A stretch of DNA of 7,910 nucleotides from an uncultured Hyphomicrobiales bacterium (GCA_905479595.1 CAJQND010000320.1:1-7910); one strand, 5' to 3'. Numbered from the stretch's first letter, positions 1-5,928 are shown. Notes: generated from the letters alone by a model not told the origin. Made by a program: numbers and translations.

Positions 1-507
1 CTGCGGAGCAAAGCTCAATGCATTCGAGCGCAATCCAATTGGCGATTGAGTAACCTTGCCATCGTCAAAAAACGGCGGGTTGGCAAAGACATGATTGAAA
101 GAATTCGTAGGCGGCCAATGGGTGAGGTCTCGCCTTGTGGCTTCCTTCACATCGCCGGTAATGACCCGGACATTGCCGGACAACGAATTTCGTTTGATGT
201 TTTCTTCAGCCAGCATGGAATAACGCGATGCCAGTTCGACGCCGGTGATGTGGACGCCTGGCACTCTGGACGCGACACACAAGGACACAACCCCAACGCC
301 CAACCCGGCCTCGAGCGCACTTTGCCCTGCCTGTATAGGCACAGAAGCAGCAAGAAATACCGCATCAATGCCCGCGCGATACCCCTTCTCCGGCTGCAGA
401 ATTTTTAATCGCCCGCCGAGAAAGCCATCCGCACTGAGCGACGGTGGAAGTTCTTCGTTTTTCTGAACAGCATTTTCTGCAGAAGACGCGCTTTCGCCAC
501 TCAACAT
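1..507 (-). CDS. SAM-dependent methyltransferase, COG4123 / tRNA1(Val) A37-N6 methyltransferase type (3' end cut by window edge)
   Basis: This frame is open from an ATG at 507-505 through base 1, giving 169 residues without a stop; the C-terminal part lies outside the window. The protein has a class I SAM-binding motif E66-A-G68-L-G70-V-G72, a following acidic residue in GVE (89-91), and an N-P-P-F catalytic motif (143-146) typical of enzymes that methylate the N6 amino group of adenine. The segment YRAGIDAVFLAA (43-54) precedes motif I, as in the YfiC/COG4123 family, which modifies A37 of tRNA1(Val) in E. coli. The exact substrate here is inferred. The motif I position usually held by Cys or Thr is Leu69, which is a mild departure. 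A GGGGG stretch 7 nt before the ATG may serve as ribosome binding site. The start overlaps the end of the DUF2007 gene by 7 nt, implying one transcript and probably coupled translation. Confidence 0.85.
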   Translation of the reverse strand, partial: MLSGESASSAENAVQKNEELPPSLSADGFLGGRLKILQPEKGYRAGIDAVFLAASVPIQAGQSALEAGLGVGVVSLCVASRVPGVHITGVELASRYSMLAEENIKRNSLSGNVRVITGDVKEATRRDLTHWPPTNSFNHVFANPPFFDDGKVTQSPIGLRSNALSFAPQ

Positions 508-713
508 GGCATTACCCCCGCCGCATGCATAAGTTCGCGGGCTTCGTCGAGGCGCTCAGGGTCAACCATCAGGCGCTTGGGCAAAATTCCGATGCTGCCT
601 TCAAGCACGCTCATGTTTGTGTCAAAAACCGTATGCGCAATGTTTTCGCCCGCGAGCAACGCGGTGGCGTAAGAAATAAGCACAACATCATTCGTTTTGA
701 GCAATTCAGTCAT
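501..713 (-). CDS. DUF2007 family small protein
   Basis: The 70-residue product starts MTELLKTNDVVLISYATALL and contains the block TNMSVLEGSIGILPKRLMV (about 32-50), then a helical tail DPERLDEARELMHAAG. This matches the usual shape of DUF2007 (Pfam 'putative prokaryotic signal transducing protein') in alphaproteobacteria, a small ferredoxin-like fold of unknown biochemical role. It has no signal peptide or membrane segment, so it should be cytosolic. The start is an ATG at 713-711. A strong GGGAGG lies 15 nt upstream, further than usual, with only a weak GGG nearer; no other in-frame start fits better. It is first in a two-gene unit with the downstream methyltransferase. That pairing hints at a shared role in RNA or methylation biology, but this is inference only. 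Confidence 0.85.
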   Translation of the reverse strand: MTELLKTNDVVLISYATALLAGENIAHTVFDTNMSVLEGSIGILPKRLMVDPERLDEARELMHAAGVMPC

Positions 714-755
714 AGCCCAGCAGTATGACCTCCCGTGGAGCGATGCACCAGAGCC

Positions 756-780
756 AAAGAATCACGATTGTGAATTCTTT
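756..780. promoter_or_regulatory. Dyad/hairpin in the DUF2007 leader region
   Basis: The left arm AAAGAATCAC (756-765) and right arm GTGAATTCTTT (770-780) are complementary with a single bulged base around a four-base loop. It lies immediately downstream of the proposed minus-strand promoter, so it would sit at the very 5' end of the DUF2007 transcript. It could be a stabilising 5' hairpin or a protein-binding dyad. No U-tract follows on either strand, so it is not a terminator. The pairing is directly visible; the function is unknown. Confidence 0.35.
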
Positions 781-783
781 CCT

Positions 784-811
784 ACATTATCGCGGAATCT
801 GGATTGGTCAA
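784..811 (-). promoter_or_regulatory. Candidate sigma70-type promoter for DUF2007–methyltransferase
   Basis: On the minus strand a TTGACC -35 box (plus-strand bases 806-811) is followed after 16 bp by TAATGT (784-789). The -35 matches the TTGACa consensus at five of six positions; the -10 matches only three of six. An overlapping GATAAT is closer to consensus but too near the -35. Transcription would start near 777, about 60 nt before the DUF2007 ATG. Confidence 0.35.
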
Positions 812-834
812 ATAGCGGCGTCTAAACGTCGCTC

Positions 835-862
835 TTGACCGTTTTGACTGCTGGTCTATGGT
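835..862 (+). promoter_or_regulatory. Candidate sigma70-type promoter for the polyprenyl synthase gene
   Basis: TTGACC (835-840) is followed after 16 bp by TATGGT (857-862), matching the -35 at five and the -10 at four of six positions. It faces the polyprenyl synthase gene and predicts a leader of about 60 nt. The -35 box is the mirror image of the one driving the divergent DUF2007 unit, with 23 bp between them. Confidence 0.4.
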
Positions 863-931
863 CGCCGTTTGGTCCGGTCTGTAATCTGACTGGATTATGA
901 CTTATATGAATTTGAGGGGCAGGGGTTTTAA

Positions 932-1951
932 GTGGGCGTCGTCATACCAATGGATGAAAAAGAGCGGGGCAAGGCGAGTCTCCAGCCGCTCCTCGATCTT
1001 ACCAGCACTGATATGGGTGCGGTAAACGGAGAAATCCTGTCTCATGCCACGTCTCATGTGGAAATGATTCCTGAACTTGCTGGTCATTTGATCAATTCAG
1101 GCGGCAAGCGGTTGCGCCCCATGGTGACGGTTGCGTCGTGCCGTATGTGTGGCATCGATGACGATCTTGCACCGGTGAAGCTCGCGGCTGCCGTTGAATT
1201 TATGCATACCGCTACTTTGTTGCATGATGATGTTGTTGATGAAAGCGATCTGCGCCGCGGTAAGCCAGCTGCGCGGATGATCTGGGGAAATCAGGCCAGT
1301 GTGCTCGTCGGCGATTATCTGCTTGGACAAGCCTTCCGGATGATGGTGGAAACCGGATCCCTGGAGTGCCTGCGTATTTTGTCGAACGCTGCTTCGGTAA
1401 TTGCCGAGGGAGAAGTGCTGCAACTGGCCGCGCAAAAAGACATCACCACCACCGAAGACGCCTATATGAAAATCATCGACGCGAAAACTGCGGCATTGTT
1501 TTCTGCAGCAGCGGAAGTAGGTGCTGCGGTTGCGGAACGTCCACGCGAAGAGCAAGAAGCTATGGAATCCTTCGGGCGCAATCTTGGTGTTGCTTTTCAA
1601 CTGGTTGATGATGCTCTGGATTACTCCGGCAAACAGGCTGAGCTTGGCAAAGAAGTGGGTGACGATTTCCGCGAAGGCAAGGTAACCTTGCCGGTTATTC
1701 TGTCATATCGCCGGGGCGATGCGGTGCAGCGCGAATTCTGGTCTGAAAAGCTTGAAAAAGGCCTCCAAGGCGATACTGACCTGCTCCAGGCAATCCGCTA
1801 TTTGGAAGAACATGGTGCTATCGATGCAACCGTAGAGCGCGCGCGTCATTACGGCGCCAAAGCCCGCGATGCACTGGCTATTTTTCCTCAAAGTGCGTTG
1901 AAGTCTTCGCTAATCGATGCTGTCGATTTCTGTATTGAGCGCGTGCACTAA
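932..1951 (+). CDS. ispB: Long-chain trans-polyprenyl diphosphate synthase (octaprenyl/decaprenyl type)
   Basis: The 339-residue cytosolic enzyme adds isopentenyl diphosphate units to an allylic primer to make the ubiquinone side-chain precursor. Visible hallmarks are GGKRLRP (57-63), the first aspartate-rich motif DDVVD (99-103) followed by E-S-D-L-R-R-G, and the second motif DDALD (226-230). The residue five places before the first Asp is Ala94, small rather than aromatic, as in long-chain synthases such as E. coli IspB. Chain length (C40 or C50) cannot be read from sequence; alphaproteobacteria often make ubiquinone-10. The GTG at 932 is preferred because AGGGG (921-925) sits 6 nt upstream and the MGVV N-terminus is familiar in alphaproteobacterial orthologues; an internal ATG at 950 is the alternative. 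The gene is divergent from DUF2007, and its last 42 nt overlap the convergent nucleotidyltransferase gene. Confidence 0.93.
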   Translation: MGVVIPMDEKERGKASLQPLLDLTSTDMGAVNGEILSHATSHVEMIPELAGHLINSGGKRLRPMVTVASCRMCGIDDDLAPVKLAAAVEFMHTATLLHDDVVDESDLRRGKPAARMIWGNQASVLVGDYLLGQAFRMMVETGSLECLRILSNAASVIAEGEVLQLAAQKDITTTEDAYMKIIDAKTAALFSAAAEVGAAVAERPREEQEAMESFGRNLGVAFQLVDDALDYSGKQAELGKEVGDDFREGKVTLPVILSYRRGDAVQREFWSEKLEKGLQGDTDLLQAIRYLEEHGAIDATVERARHYGAKARDALAIFPQSALKSSLIDAVDFCIERVH

Positions 1952-2497
1952 TTTTGCCTTTGGCCATGTAGCGGGCCAATCCTTCTGACCTACCCGTGTT
2001 TCATATTCGTGATGCCGCCTTTTGCCGCTCGGTGTTGGTGAAATGCGCATCGCAAACAAATCGCCAAGGCCATGTGGTGCAAGAATTTCGAATTGCCCCT
2101 CCGAAGCAAGGCGCACGCCCACGCATGTGCAGATTTCCAGCCAGTGAGACATGGCGTTTCGCGTTGAAGTGTAGGGTGCATCGCCGTTCCGAAGGTGCAT
2201 ACGCGCCTGATTGCGAACCGACCAGGGCAATGAAGGCATGATTTCAGCAAGTGCTTCTTCAGCTTCTTGCTCGCGCTTGGGATCGATGTCACCAGGATTG
2301 AAATATAAAACGTCAACATCGTTGAGCGGTGTTGGCACGGCAAACTCATGCAGATGGTCCCAGACAGCATTGCGGACAAATCCTGCACCTATGGCCCAAT
2401 CCGGCAAATTAAGTGCCTTAACAGTATTGAGCGCCGCGCGCCGCTGATGGTCGGTGAAAATGATGTGTTCTAGCTGACGTTGCAGTTCGGCGATCAT
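1910..2497 (-). CDS. Nucleotidyltransferase-like family protein (NTP_transf_6 / DUF925, COG3575 type)
   Basis: The 195-residue protein has the family's landmarks: IGAGFVRNAVWDHLH (36-50), a small-residue loop leading into the nucleotide-binding site, then TPLNDVDVLYF (56-66) carrying the D60-x-D62 pair expected to bind metal. WSVRNQARMH (92-101) and KDWPATWPK (172-180) are also typical of this family. Its substrate and physiological role are not established, so no specific reaction is claimed. The frame can extend to a start at 2539, but the ATG at 2497-2495 overlaps the ispE stop as ATGA, has a GGA 5 nt upstream, and begins at the usual place. Translation is therefore probably coupled to ispE. 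The C-terminus runs about 15 residues past the last conserved WP motif, and that tail is antisense to the polyprenyl synthase 3' end. Confidence 0.82.
   Translation of the reverse strand: MIAELQRQLEHIIFTDHQRRAALNTVKALNLPDWAIGAGFVRNAVWDHLHEFAVPTPLNDVDVLYFNPGDIDPKREQEAEEALAEIMPSLPWSVRNQARMHLRNGDAPYTSTRNAMSHWLEICTCVGVRLASEGQFEILAPHGLGDLFAMRISPTPSGKRRHHEYETRVGQKDWPATWPKAKLVHALNTEIDSID
1960..1979 (+). other. Inverted repeat just after the polyprenyl synthase stop
   Basis: TTGGCC (1960-1965) and GGCCAA (1974-1979) form a perfect 6-bp stem with an 8-nt loop, starting 8 nt after the polyprenyl synthase stop. Only TCCTTC follows, not a U-tract, so it is at best a weak termination or mRNA 3'-end signal. 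It lies inside the coding sequence of the opposing nucleotidyltransferase and may be coincidental. Confidence 0.25.
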
Positions 2498-3384
2498 GAT
2501 GTTCCGGAAATGGGCAGAACCTGTGTCGCAACGCTCCACCAGTCATTGTCACTTTTGGTGATTGAGTCTGCCGCCGCATTCGCGTGTCTGGCGCTCGCGT
2601 AAAGACCAATACATGTGGCACCTGATCCAGACATGCGTGCCAACAGATTTTCTTGCGTTCCTGCCAAAGCATCCAGCACATGGCCAATCTGCGGCGCGCT
2701 GGCGATAGCTGGGGCCTCAAGGTCATTGCGTTGTCTCTTCAGCCAAGCACACAGGTCAGCTGCGCTGGTAAATGGCTGGGTTGGAAACTGTTCCAGGCCT
2801 GCGGAAAACCGGCCGCCAAGTTTTGAAAAAACCGTGCCTGTTGCCACTTCCACACCTGGATTGACCAGCACTATGTGGCACTCAGGCAATGGCGGTATTT
2901 CAGAGATTTGTTCGCCGATACCACGCATGCGCACAGGGTCTGTGCCCAGACAAGCCGGTACGTCCGCGCCCAATATCAGGGCGATCTCTGCCATGTCTTC
3001 GGGATTTGGTCTGTCTGGATCAATCAGCGCTTGCACACCACGCAGTGTTGCTGCTGCATCTGCCGAGCCCCCGCCAATACCCGATGCTACAGGCAGGTTC
3101 TTCTCCAGTTCCAACTCAAATCCGCGTATGGTACTGCCACGCGCTTTATGCAGCGCACGGGCGGCGCGCAACACGAGGTTGCTGTCATCGGTTTCCAGAC
3201 CCGCTGCCATTGGTCCTGAAATGCGCAAAGTAAACTGATTTGCCGGGGAAAGACGCACGGTGTCGCCAACGTCGGCAAACACAACCAGACTATCAAGCAA
3301 ATGATATCCGTCCCCGCGCCGTCCTGTTACATGCAGGCAGAGATTGACTTTGGCAGGGGCGAATTCAACGCGTTGAGGAGCCAC
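2494..3384 (-). CDS. ispE: 4-(cytidine 5'-diphospho)-2-C-methyl-D-erythritol kinase
   Basis: This 296-residue GHMP kinase phosphorylates the 2-hydroxyl of CDP-methylerythritol with ATP, the fourth step of the MEP route to isopentenyl diphosphate. Motifs are clear: AKVNLCLHVTGRRGDGYH (11-28) with catalytic Lys12, the ATP-binding glycine/serine loop PVASGIGGGSADAAA (98-112), GADVPACL (139-146) with the catalytic Asp141, and the C-terminal GHMP motif MSGSGATCIGLY (251-262). Length is normal for the family. The start is GTG at 3384-3382, with GAAGG about 7 nt upstream overlapping the stop region of the TPR gene, only 9 nt away. At its 3' end the stop shares ATGA with the nucleotidyltransferase start. 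It is therefore the middle gene of a tight three-gene operon. Its product feeds the same isoprenoid pool used by the nearby polyprenyl synthase. Confidence 0.95.
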   Translation of the reverse strand: MAPQRVEFAPAKVNLCLHVTGRRGDGYHLLDSLVVFADVGDTVRLSPANQFTLRISGPMAAGLETDDSNLVLRAARALHKARGSTIRGFELELEKNLPVASGIGGGSADAAATLRGVQALIDPDRPNPEDMAEIALILGADVPACLGTDPVRMRGIGEQISEIPPLPECHIVLVNPGVEVATGTVFSKLGGRFSAGLEQFPTQPFTSAADLCAWLKRQRNDLEAPAIASAPQIGHVLDALAGTQENLLARMSGSGATCIGLYASARHANAAADSITKSDNDWWSVATQVLPISGTS

Positions 3385-3393
3385 GCGACACCT

Positions 3394-5139
3394 TCAGGAC
3401 TTTTTGTCTGGCTCGGATTCTTCGCCGACAGCTGCATCGGGGGTTTCTGCAGGCAACCCTGATTTTAGTTTCTCTTCAATTTCGACCAGATCGTCAGGTT
3501 CGGGCTTATTATCCTTGGCATGTTGCCATTGGAATCCAGCCTCAAGTTTGCGCCCGCTGCGCCAGTACGCGTCACCCAAATGGTCATTGATGACCGGATC
3601 ATCAGGTTTTAGTTCCACCGCGCGTTCAAGATGCTGGACGGCTTCGGCGTAATTCTTGAGCTTGAAAAATGCCCAACCGAGACTGTCTACGATGTAGCCG
3701 TCATTGGGCCTGAGTTCCACCGCCTTGCGGATCATCCCAATGGCTTCTTCGAGGTTCAGGCCCTTGTCGATCCAGCTATATCCAAGATAGTTCAGTACCA
3801 GTGGTTGATCGTTATTCAGCTCAAGCGCTTTGCGGAAATCCGCCTCTGCTTTTGGCCAGCGCTTTGAACGCTCATAACAAATGCCGCGGAAATAAAAGAG
3901 CATCCAGTGGCGAGGTTCAACATCACCGGCAAGGGTAATGGCGCGTGAATAATATTCGGCGGCATCCGCAAAACGATCATGCCCACGAAGAATATCAGCC
4001 AGCGAAACCACGGATTCATAATTGTCAGGCCGGCGTTCAATCTGCGCCTTCAAATTCTCTTCAGCCTTTTTTTCGTCGCCCATATTGTTGAAATTGATTG
4101 CCACCCTGATTTCTGCATTTGGCCGCAACGCCGATCCGGCTGGTACCTTTTCATAGGCCTCGATTGCGTTCTTGTGGTTTTTCATGTCTTCGTAAATGTC
4201 GCCCAGCAAAGTGAGCGCGACAGGAAAACCTGGCCGCATCTGAAGAGACAGTTGTGCGTATATCAAGGCGAACGAAGTGCCTGATTGATCAGCCAATGCG
4301 GATGAGAGGCTAAACAGGGCTTCGGCCGCGCCATCATGCACAGAGCGGATAAGTGGTGTGGCCTTGCCGCCAGATTCTACTCTGGTCAGTGTCTGCTTCA
4401 CCAATGGGTGCGACACCTGGCCTTGCACGTAGCGCTTATAGATTTTAGCCGCATCATCGGCTTTACCGGTGCGTTCAAGATAGTTGCCATAAGCCTGGAT
4501 GACCCGGAGTGAAGAACTGGCATCGTCGTAAATACGGCTGAAATGGCGCTTGGCTTCTGCCGGTTTGCCAAGGAAGTCTGCAATCAATGCAGCGTTGAAT
4601 GATATGTAGATACCAAATGATTCTGTTTTGTCGAGCTCATTGAGGGCTTCCAGAGCCTGCTCGAGCTTGCGTTCTCCCGCCCATGCCCACGCAGTGAGCA
4701 GGGCTGAGGTGAGCTGGCCCAGAGGTGTGTAAGCTGCGTGGGTTAGATGTTCACGCGCACTGGCATATTTTCCAGCTTTGATATCATACAAGGCCAACAC
4801 GGTGCGGGCCATCCGCTGACGGGGATCATTTTTCACAACCCGCTTTGCAAGCTTAACACTGCGGTCGAAATTTCCACGGCTGACTTCGAGTTCGAAAGCT
4901 CGCGAAATAATCAGCTCGTTTTCGGGATCATCGCGCAAGGCGCGGGAGAAATACTCTGCTGCAGCATCATTGTCCTGCAAGCGCCTTGCATAAAGCCCGG
5001 CAAGATAATTGCCGGAAAGCGAATCGATACCTTCATCATATGCGGAGACAGGCCCGCTGAGGGTCAAACCGGCGGTGAGCATGGTTCCAGCAGCAAGCAG
5101 CATGGTGAGGCGGGATTTCAAAGAATTCTGCAAATTCAT
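3394..5139 (-). CDS. Exported tetratricopeptide-repeat protein
   Basis: The 581-residue protein begins with a Sec-type signal peptide (basic NLQNSLKSR, hydrophobic run to about residue 28, predicted cleavage after VSA at 33), so it should act in the periplasm. The mature part is nearly all TPR-like helix pairs: one near 43-75 (LAGLYARRLQDNDAAAEYFS) and a clear block at about 413-545, including LGYSWIDKG, DSLGWAFFKLKNYAEAVQHL and INDHLGDAYWRSGRKLEA. The tail is acidic and probably disordered. TPRs mediate protein-protein contacts; no enzymatic residue is visible and the partner is unknown. The ATG at 5139 is preferred over a TTG at 5184 because AGGA lies 4 nt upstream and only this start puts the signal peptide at the N-terminus. 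No lipobox Cys is seen. It is first in the operon with ispE and the nucleotidyltransferase. Confidence 0.9.
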   Translation of the reverse strand: MNLQNSLKSRLTMLLAAGTMLTAGLTLSGPVSAYDEGIDSLSGNYLAGLYARRLQDNDAAAEYFSRALRDDPENELIISRAFELEVSRGNFDRSVKLAKRVVKNDPRQRMARTVLALYDIKAGKYASAREHLTHAAYTPLGQLTSALLTAWAWAGERKLEQALEALNELDKTESFGIYISFNAALIADFLGKPAEAKRHFSRIYDDASSSLRVIQAYGNYLERTGKADDAAKIYKRYVQGQVSHPLVKQTLTRVESGGKATPLIRSVHDGAAEALFSLSSALADQSGTSFALIYAQLSLQMRPGFPVALTLLGDIYEDMKNHKNAIEAYEKVPAGSALRPNAEIRVAINFNNMGDEKKAEENLKAQIERRPDNYESVVSLADILRGHDRFADAAEYYSRAITLAGDVEPRHWMLFYFRGICYERSKRWPKAEADFRKALELNNDQPLVLNYLGYSWIDKGLNLEEAIGMIRKAVELRPNDGYIVDSLGWAFFKLKNYAEAVQHLERAVELKPDDPVINDHLGDAYWRSGRKLEAGFQWQHAKDNKPEPDDLVEIEEKLKSGLPAETPDAAVGEESEPDKKS

Positions 5140-5167
5140 CACGTCCTGGTAGGTTCGCGGGAGCTTT

Positions 5168-5184
5168 TTGGGGTGTGACCCCAA
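5168..5184 (-). repeat. Seven-base-pair hairpin in the TPR 5' leader
   Basis: TTGGGGT (5168-5174) pairs perfectly with ACCCCAA (5178-5184) around a three-base loop. It lies 28 nt upstream of the chosen TPR start codon and would be present in the mRNA leader. On the minus strand it is followed by A residues rather than U residues, so it is not a terminator of that transcript. It may instead affect leader structure or bind a regulator as DNA. Confidence 0.4.
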
Positions 5185-5230
5185 TTGCTAGGCCCGGTTT
5201 AAATAAAAGCTTCGTTCGTCATATGACGGT

Positions 5231-5306
5231 TTTGCGCAAATTGCGAGCATTTCGTATCATTTGTCTGGAACAACATAAAGTAAACTCATGTTGTTTGCGC
5301 AAGTTG
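5231..5306. repeat. Pair of TTTGCGCAARTTG direct repeats, 63 bp apart
   Basis: TTTGCGCAAATTG (5231-5243) and TTTGCGCAAGTTG (5294-5306) differ at one base. Each carries the palindromic core TTGCGCAA, so each looks like a self-contained dimer-binding site. Their start-to-start distance of 63 bp equals six turns of B-DNA at 10.5 bp per turn, placing them on the same DNA face. Confidence 0.4.
5269..5295. repeat. Inverted repeat AACAACAT–N11–ATGTTGTT
   Basis: Two perfect 8-bp arms (5269-5276 and 5288-5295) flank an 11-bp AT-rich spacer. Arm centres are 19 bp apart, close to two helical turns, as expected for a dimeric repressor operator. The right arm overlaps the second TTTGCGCAA element by two bases. 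No U-tract follows on the minus strand, so it is unlikely to terminate the CAP gene. Confidence 0.35.
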
Positions 5307-5320
5307 GCGTTGAAATCTGG

Positions 5321-5914
5321 TCAATTGATGACCAACATGTTGATGACCGGCTTTTTCCGGGCAGGCTCCCAGAAAATCTGTACAGCATAGAGATGGTGGC
5401 CTGATTGGATGGCACCGGTAGATACATAACGATAAGCCGGGTTCATCAGATTACGTTTATGGCCCGAACTGTTCAGCCATTGGCCAAATAAACGTTTTGC
5501 CTTGGCCTTGTTGACCGCCCCGCGGCGTCTGTCGCGGGCGGCATTCTCACCGCGCATGCCTGGGTAATTGTCGCCGGCATATGCCGCAAAGCGTGCACCA
5601 AACCGGTAACCGCCTCGCGAATGATGGCCGACAAAATTTCCAATGAGCATTTCTGCTGCCTGGCCGCGCGCTGCACCGGTGACGAGCGAAGAGGCTTTTA
5701 GCGGTTTGCGTCCCGCTTTGCGTCTGGCTGCAGAGGCGAGCTGATTGAGATAGGCTTCAAGGCCAGGACGCACCCGCGCGCCCGGCGGCAGGGAGGCGAG
5801 GAGCCGGGATGCGTAGCCACGATAGCCCTCGCGCGCCTGCGCTGCGGTCGAAAATCCTGCTGCTGTTGCCGCCAAGCTGATCAAGCCAACCAACATATGC
5901 GTTTTTAATTTCAC
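5321..5914 (-). CDS. Secreted CAP/SCP-domain protein
   Basis: The 197-residue protein carries a signal peptide (hydrophobic core about 8-24, cleavage predicted after AQA at 27) and a CAP/SCP (YkwD-like) domain. Motifs in order are GHHSRGG (96-102) with the first His, GENAA (122-126) with the conserved Glu123, WLNSSGHKRNLMNP (146-159) with the second conserved His152, and YAVQIFW (176-182). The role of bacterial CAP proteins is mostly undefined; a periplasmic or secreted location is expected. The start is GTG at 5914-5912, with an excellent GGAGG 4 nt upstream. The mature N-terminal part is rich in Arg and Lys, giving a basic protein that could bind the anionic cell wall; this is inference. 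It is divergent from the lytic transglycosylase gene. The last residues (V-I-N-M-L-V-I-N) come from a short direct repeat in the DNA. Confidence 0.88.
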   Translation of the reverse strand: MKLKTHMLVGLISLAATAAGFSTAAQAREGYRGYASRLLASLPPGARVRPGLEAYLNQLASAARRKAGRKPLKASSLVTGAARGQAAEMLIGNFVGHHSRGGYRFGARFAAYAGDNYPGMRGENAARDRRRGAVNKAKAKRLFGQWLNSSGHKRNLMNPAYRYVSTGAIQSGHHLYAVQIFWEPARKKPVINMLVIN

Positions 5915-5918
5915 ATTC

Positions 5919-5928
5919 CCTCCGGAGG
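5919..5928 (-). promoter_or_regulatory. CAP-gene ribosome binding site inside a perfect palindrome
   Basis: CCTCCGGAGG is a perfect 10-bp palindrome whose right half, read on the minus strand, is the GGAGG ribosome binding site ending 4 nt before the GTG. It fixes the start of the CAP gene. The half-site complementary to the ribosome binding site is directly adjacent, so a stable intramolecular hairpin is limited by loop size. Confidence 0.6.

Larger units (their letters stand above)
5140..5320. promoter_or_regulatory. Palindrome-rich leader upstream of the TPR–ispE operon
   Basis: This 181-bp stretch has no gene and separates the CAP-gene stop from the TPR start; it must carry the promoter of the operon. 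I see no promoter matching consensus well at both boxes. It does contain a hairpin TTGGGGT/ACCCCAA (5168-5184), a perfect 12-bp palindrome CGTCATATGACG (5217-5228), two copies of TTTGCGCAARTTG at 5231-5243 and 5294-5306, and an 8-bp inverted repeat AACAACAT/ATGTTGTT (5269-5295). Such density suggests protein-binding sites, but the regulator is unknown. Confidence 0.45.

Noticed and set aside
46..408. 120-codon plus-strand ORF at the left edge
   Set aside because: It is a shadow of the minus-strand methyltransferase, which has the SAM-binding and NPPF motifs.
1097..1600. 167-codon ORF on the minus strand inside the polyprenyl synthase gene
   Set aside because: It is antisense to a well-conserved gene, has a Cys/His/Arg-rich implausible composition and no recognisable domain.
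2498..2539. Longer nucleotidyltransferase starting at 2539
   Set aside because: It would overlap ispE by 46 nt; the ATGA junction at 2494-2497 is the typical coupled start and fits the family N-terminus.
2615..3238. 207-codon plus-strand ORF inside ispE
   Set aside because: It is the reverse-complement shadow of ispE, whose kinase motifs are unambiguous.
5140..5184. Longer TPR gene starting at the TTG at 5184
   Set aside because: It would place 15 residues before the signal peptide, lacks a ribosome binding site and starts inside a hairpin. The ATG at 5139 has AGGA 4 nt upstream.
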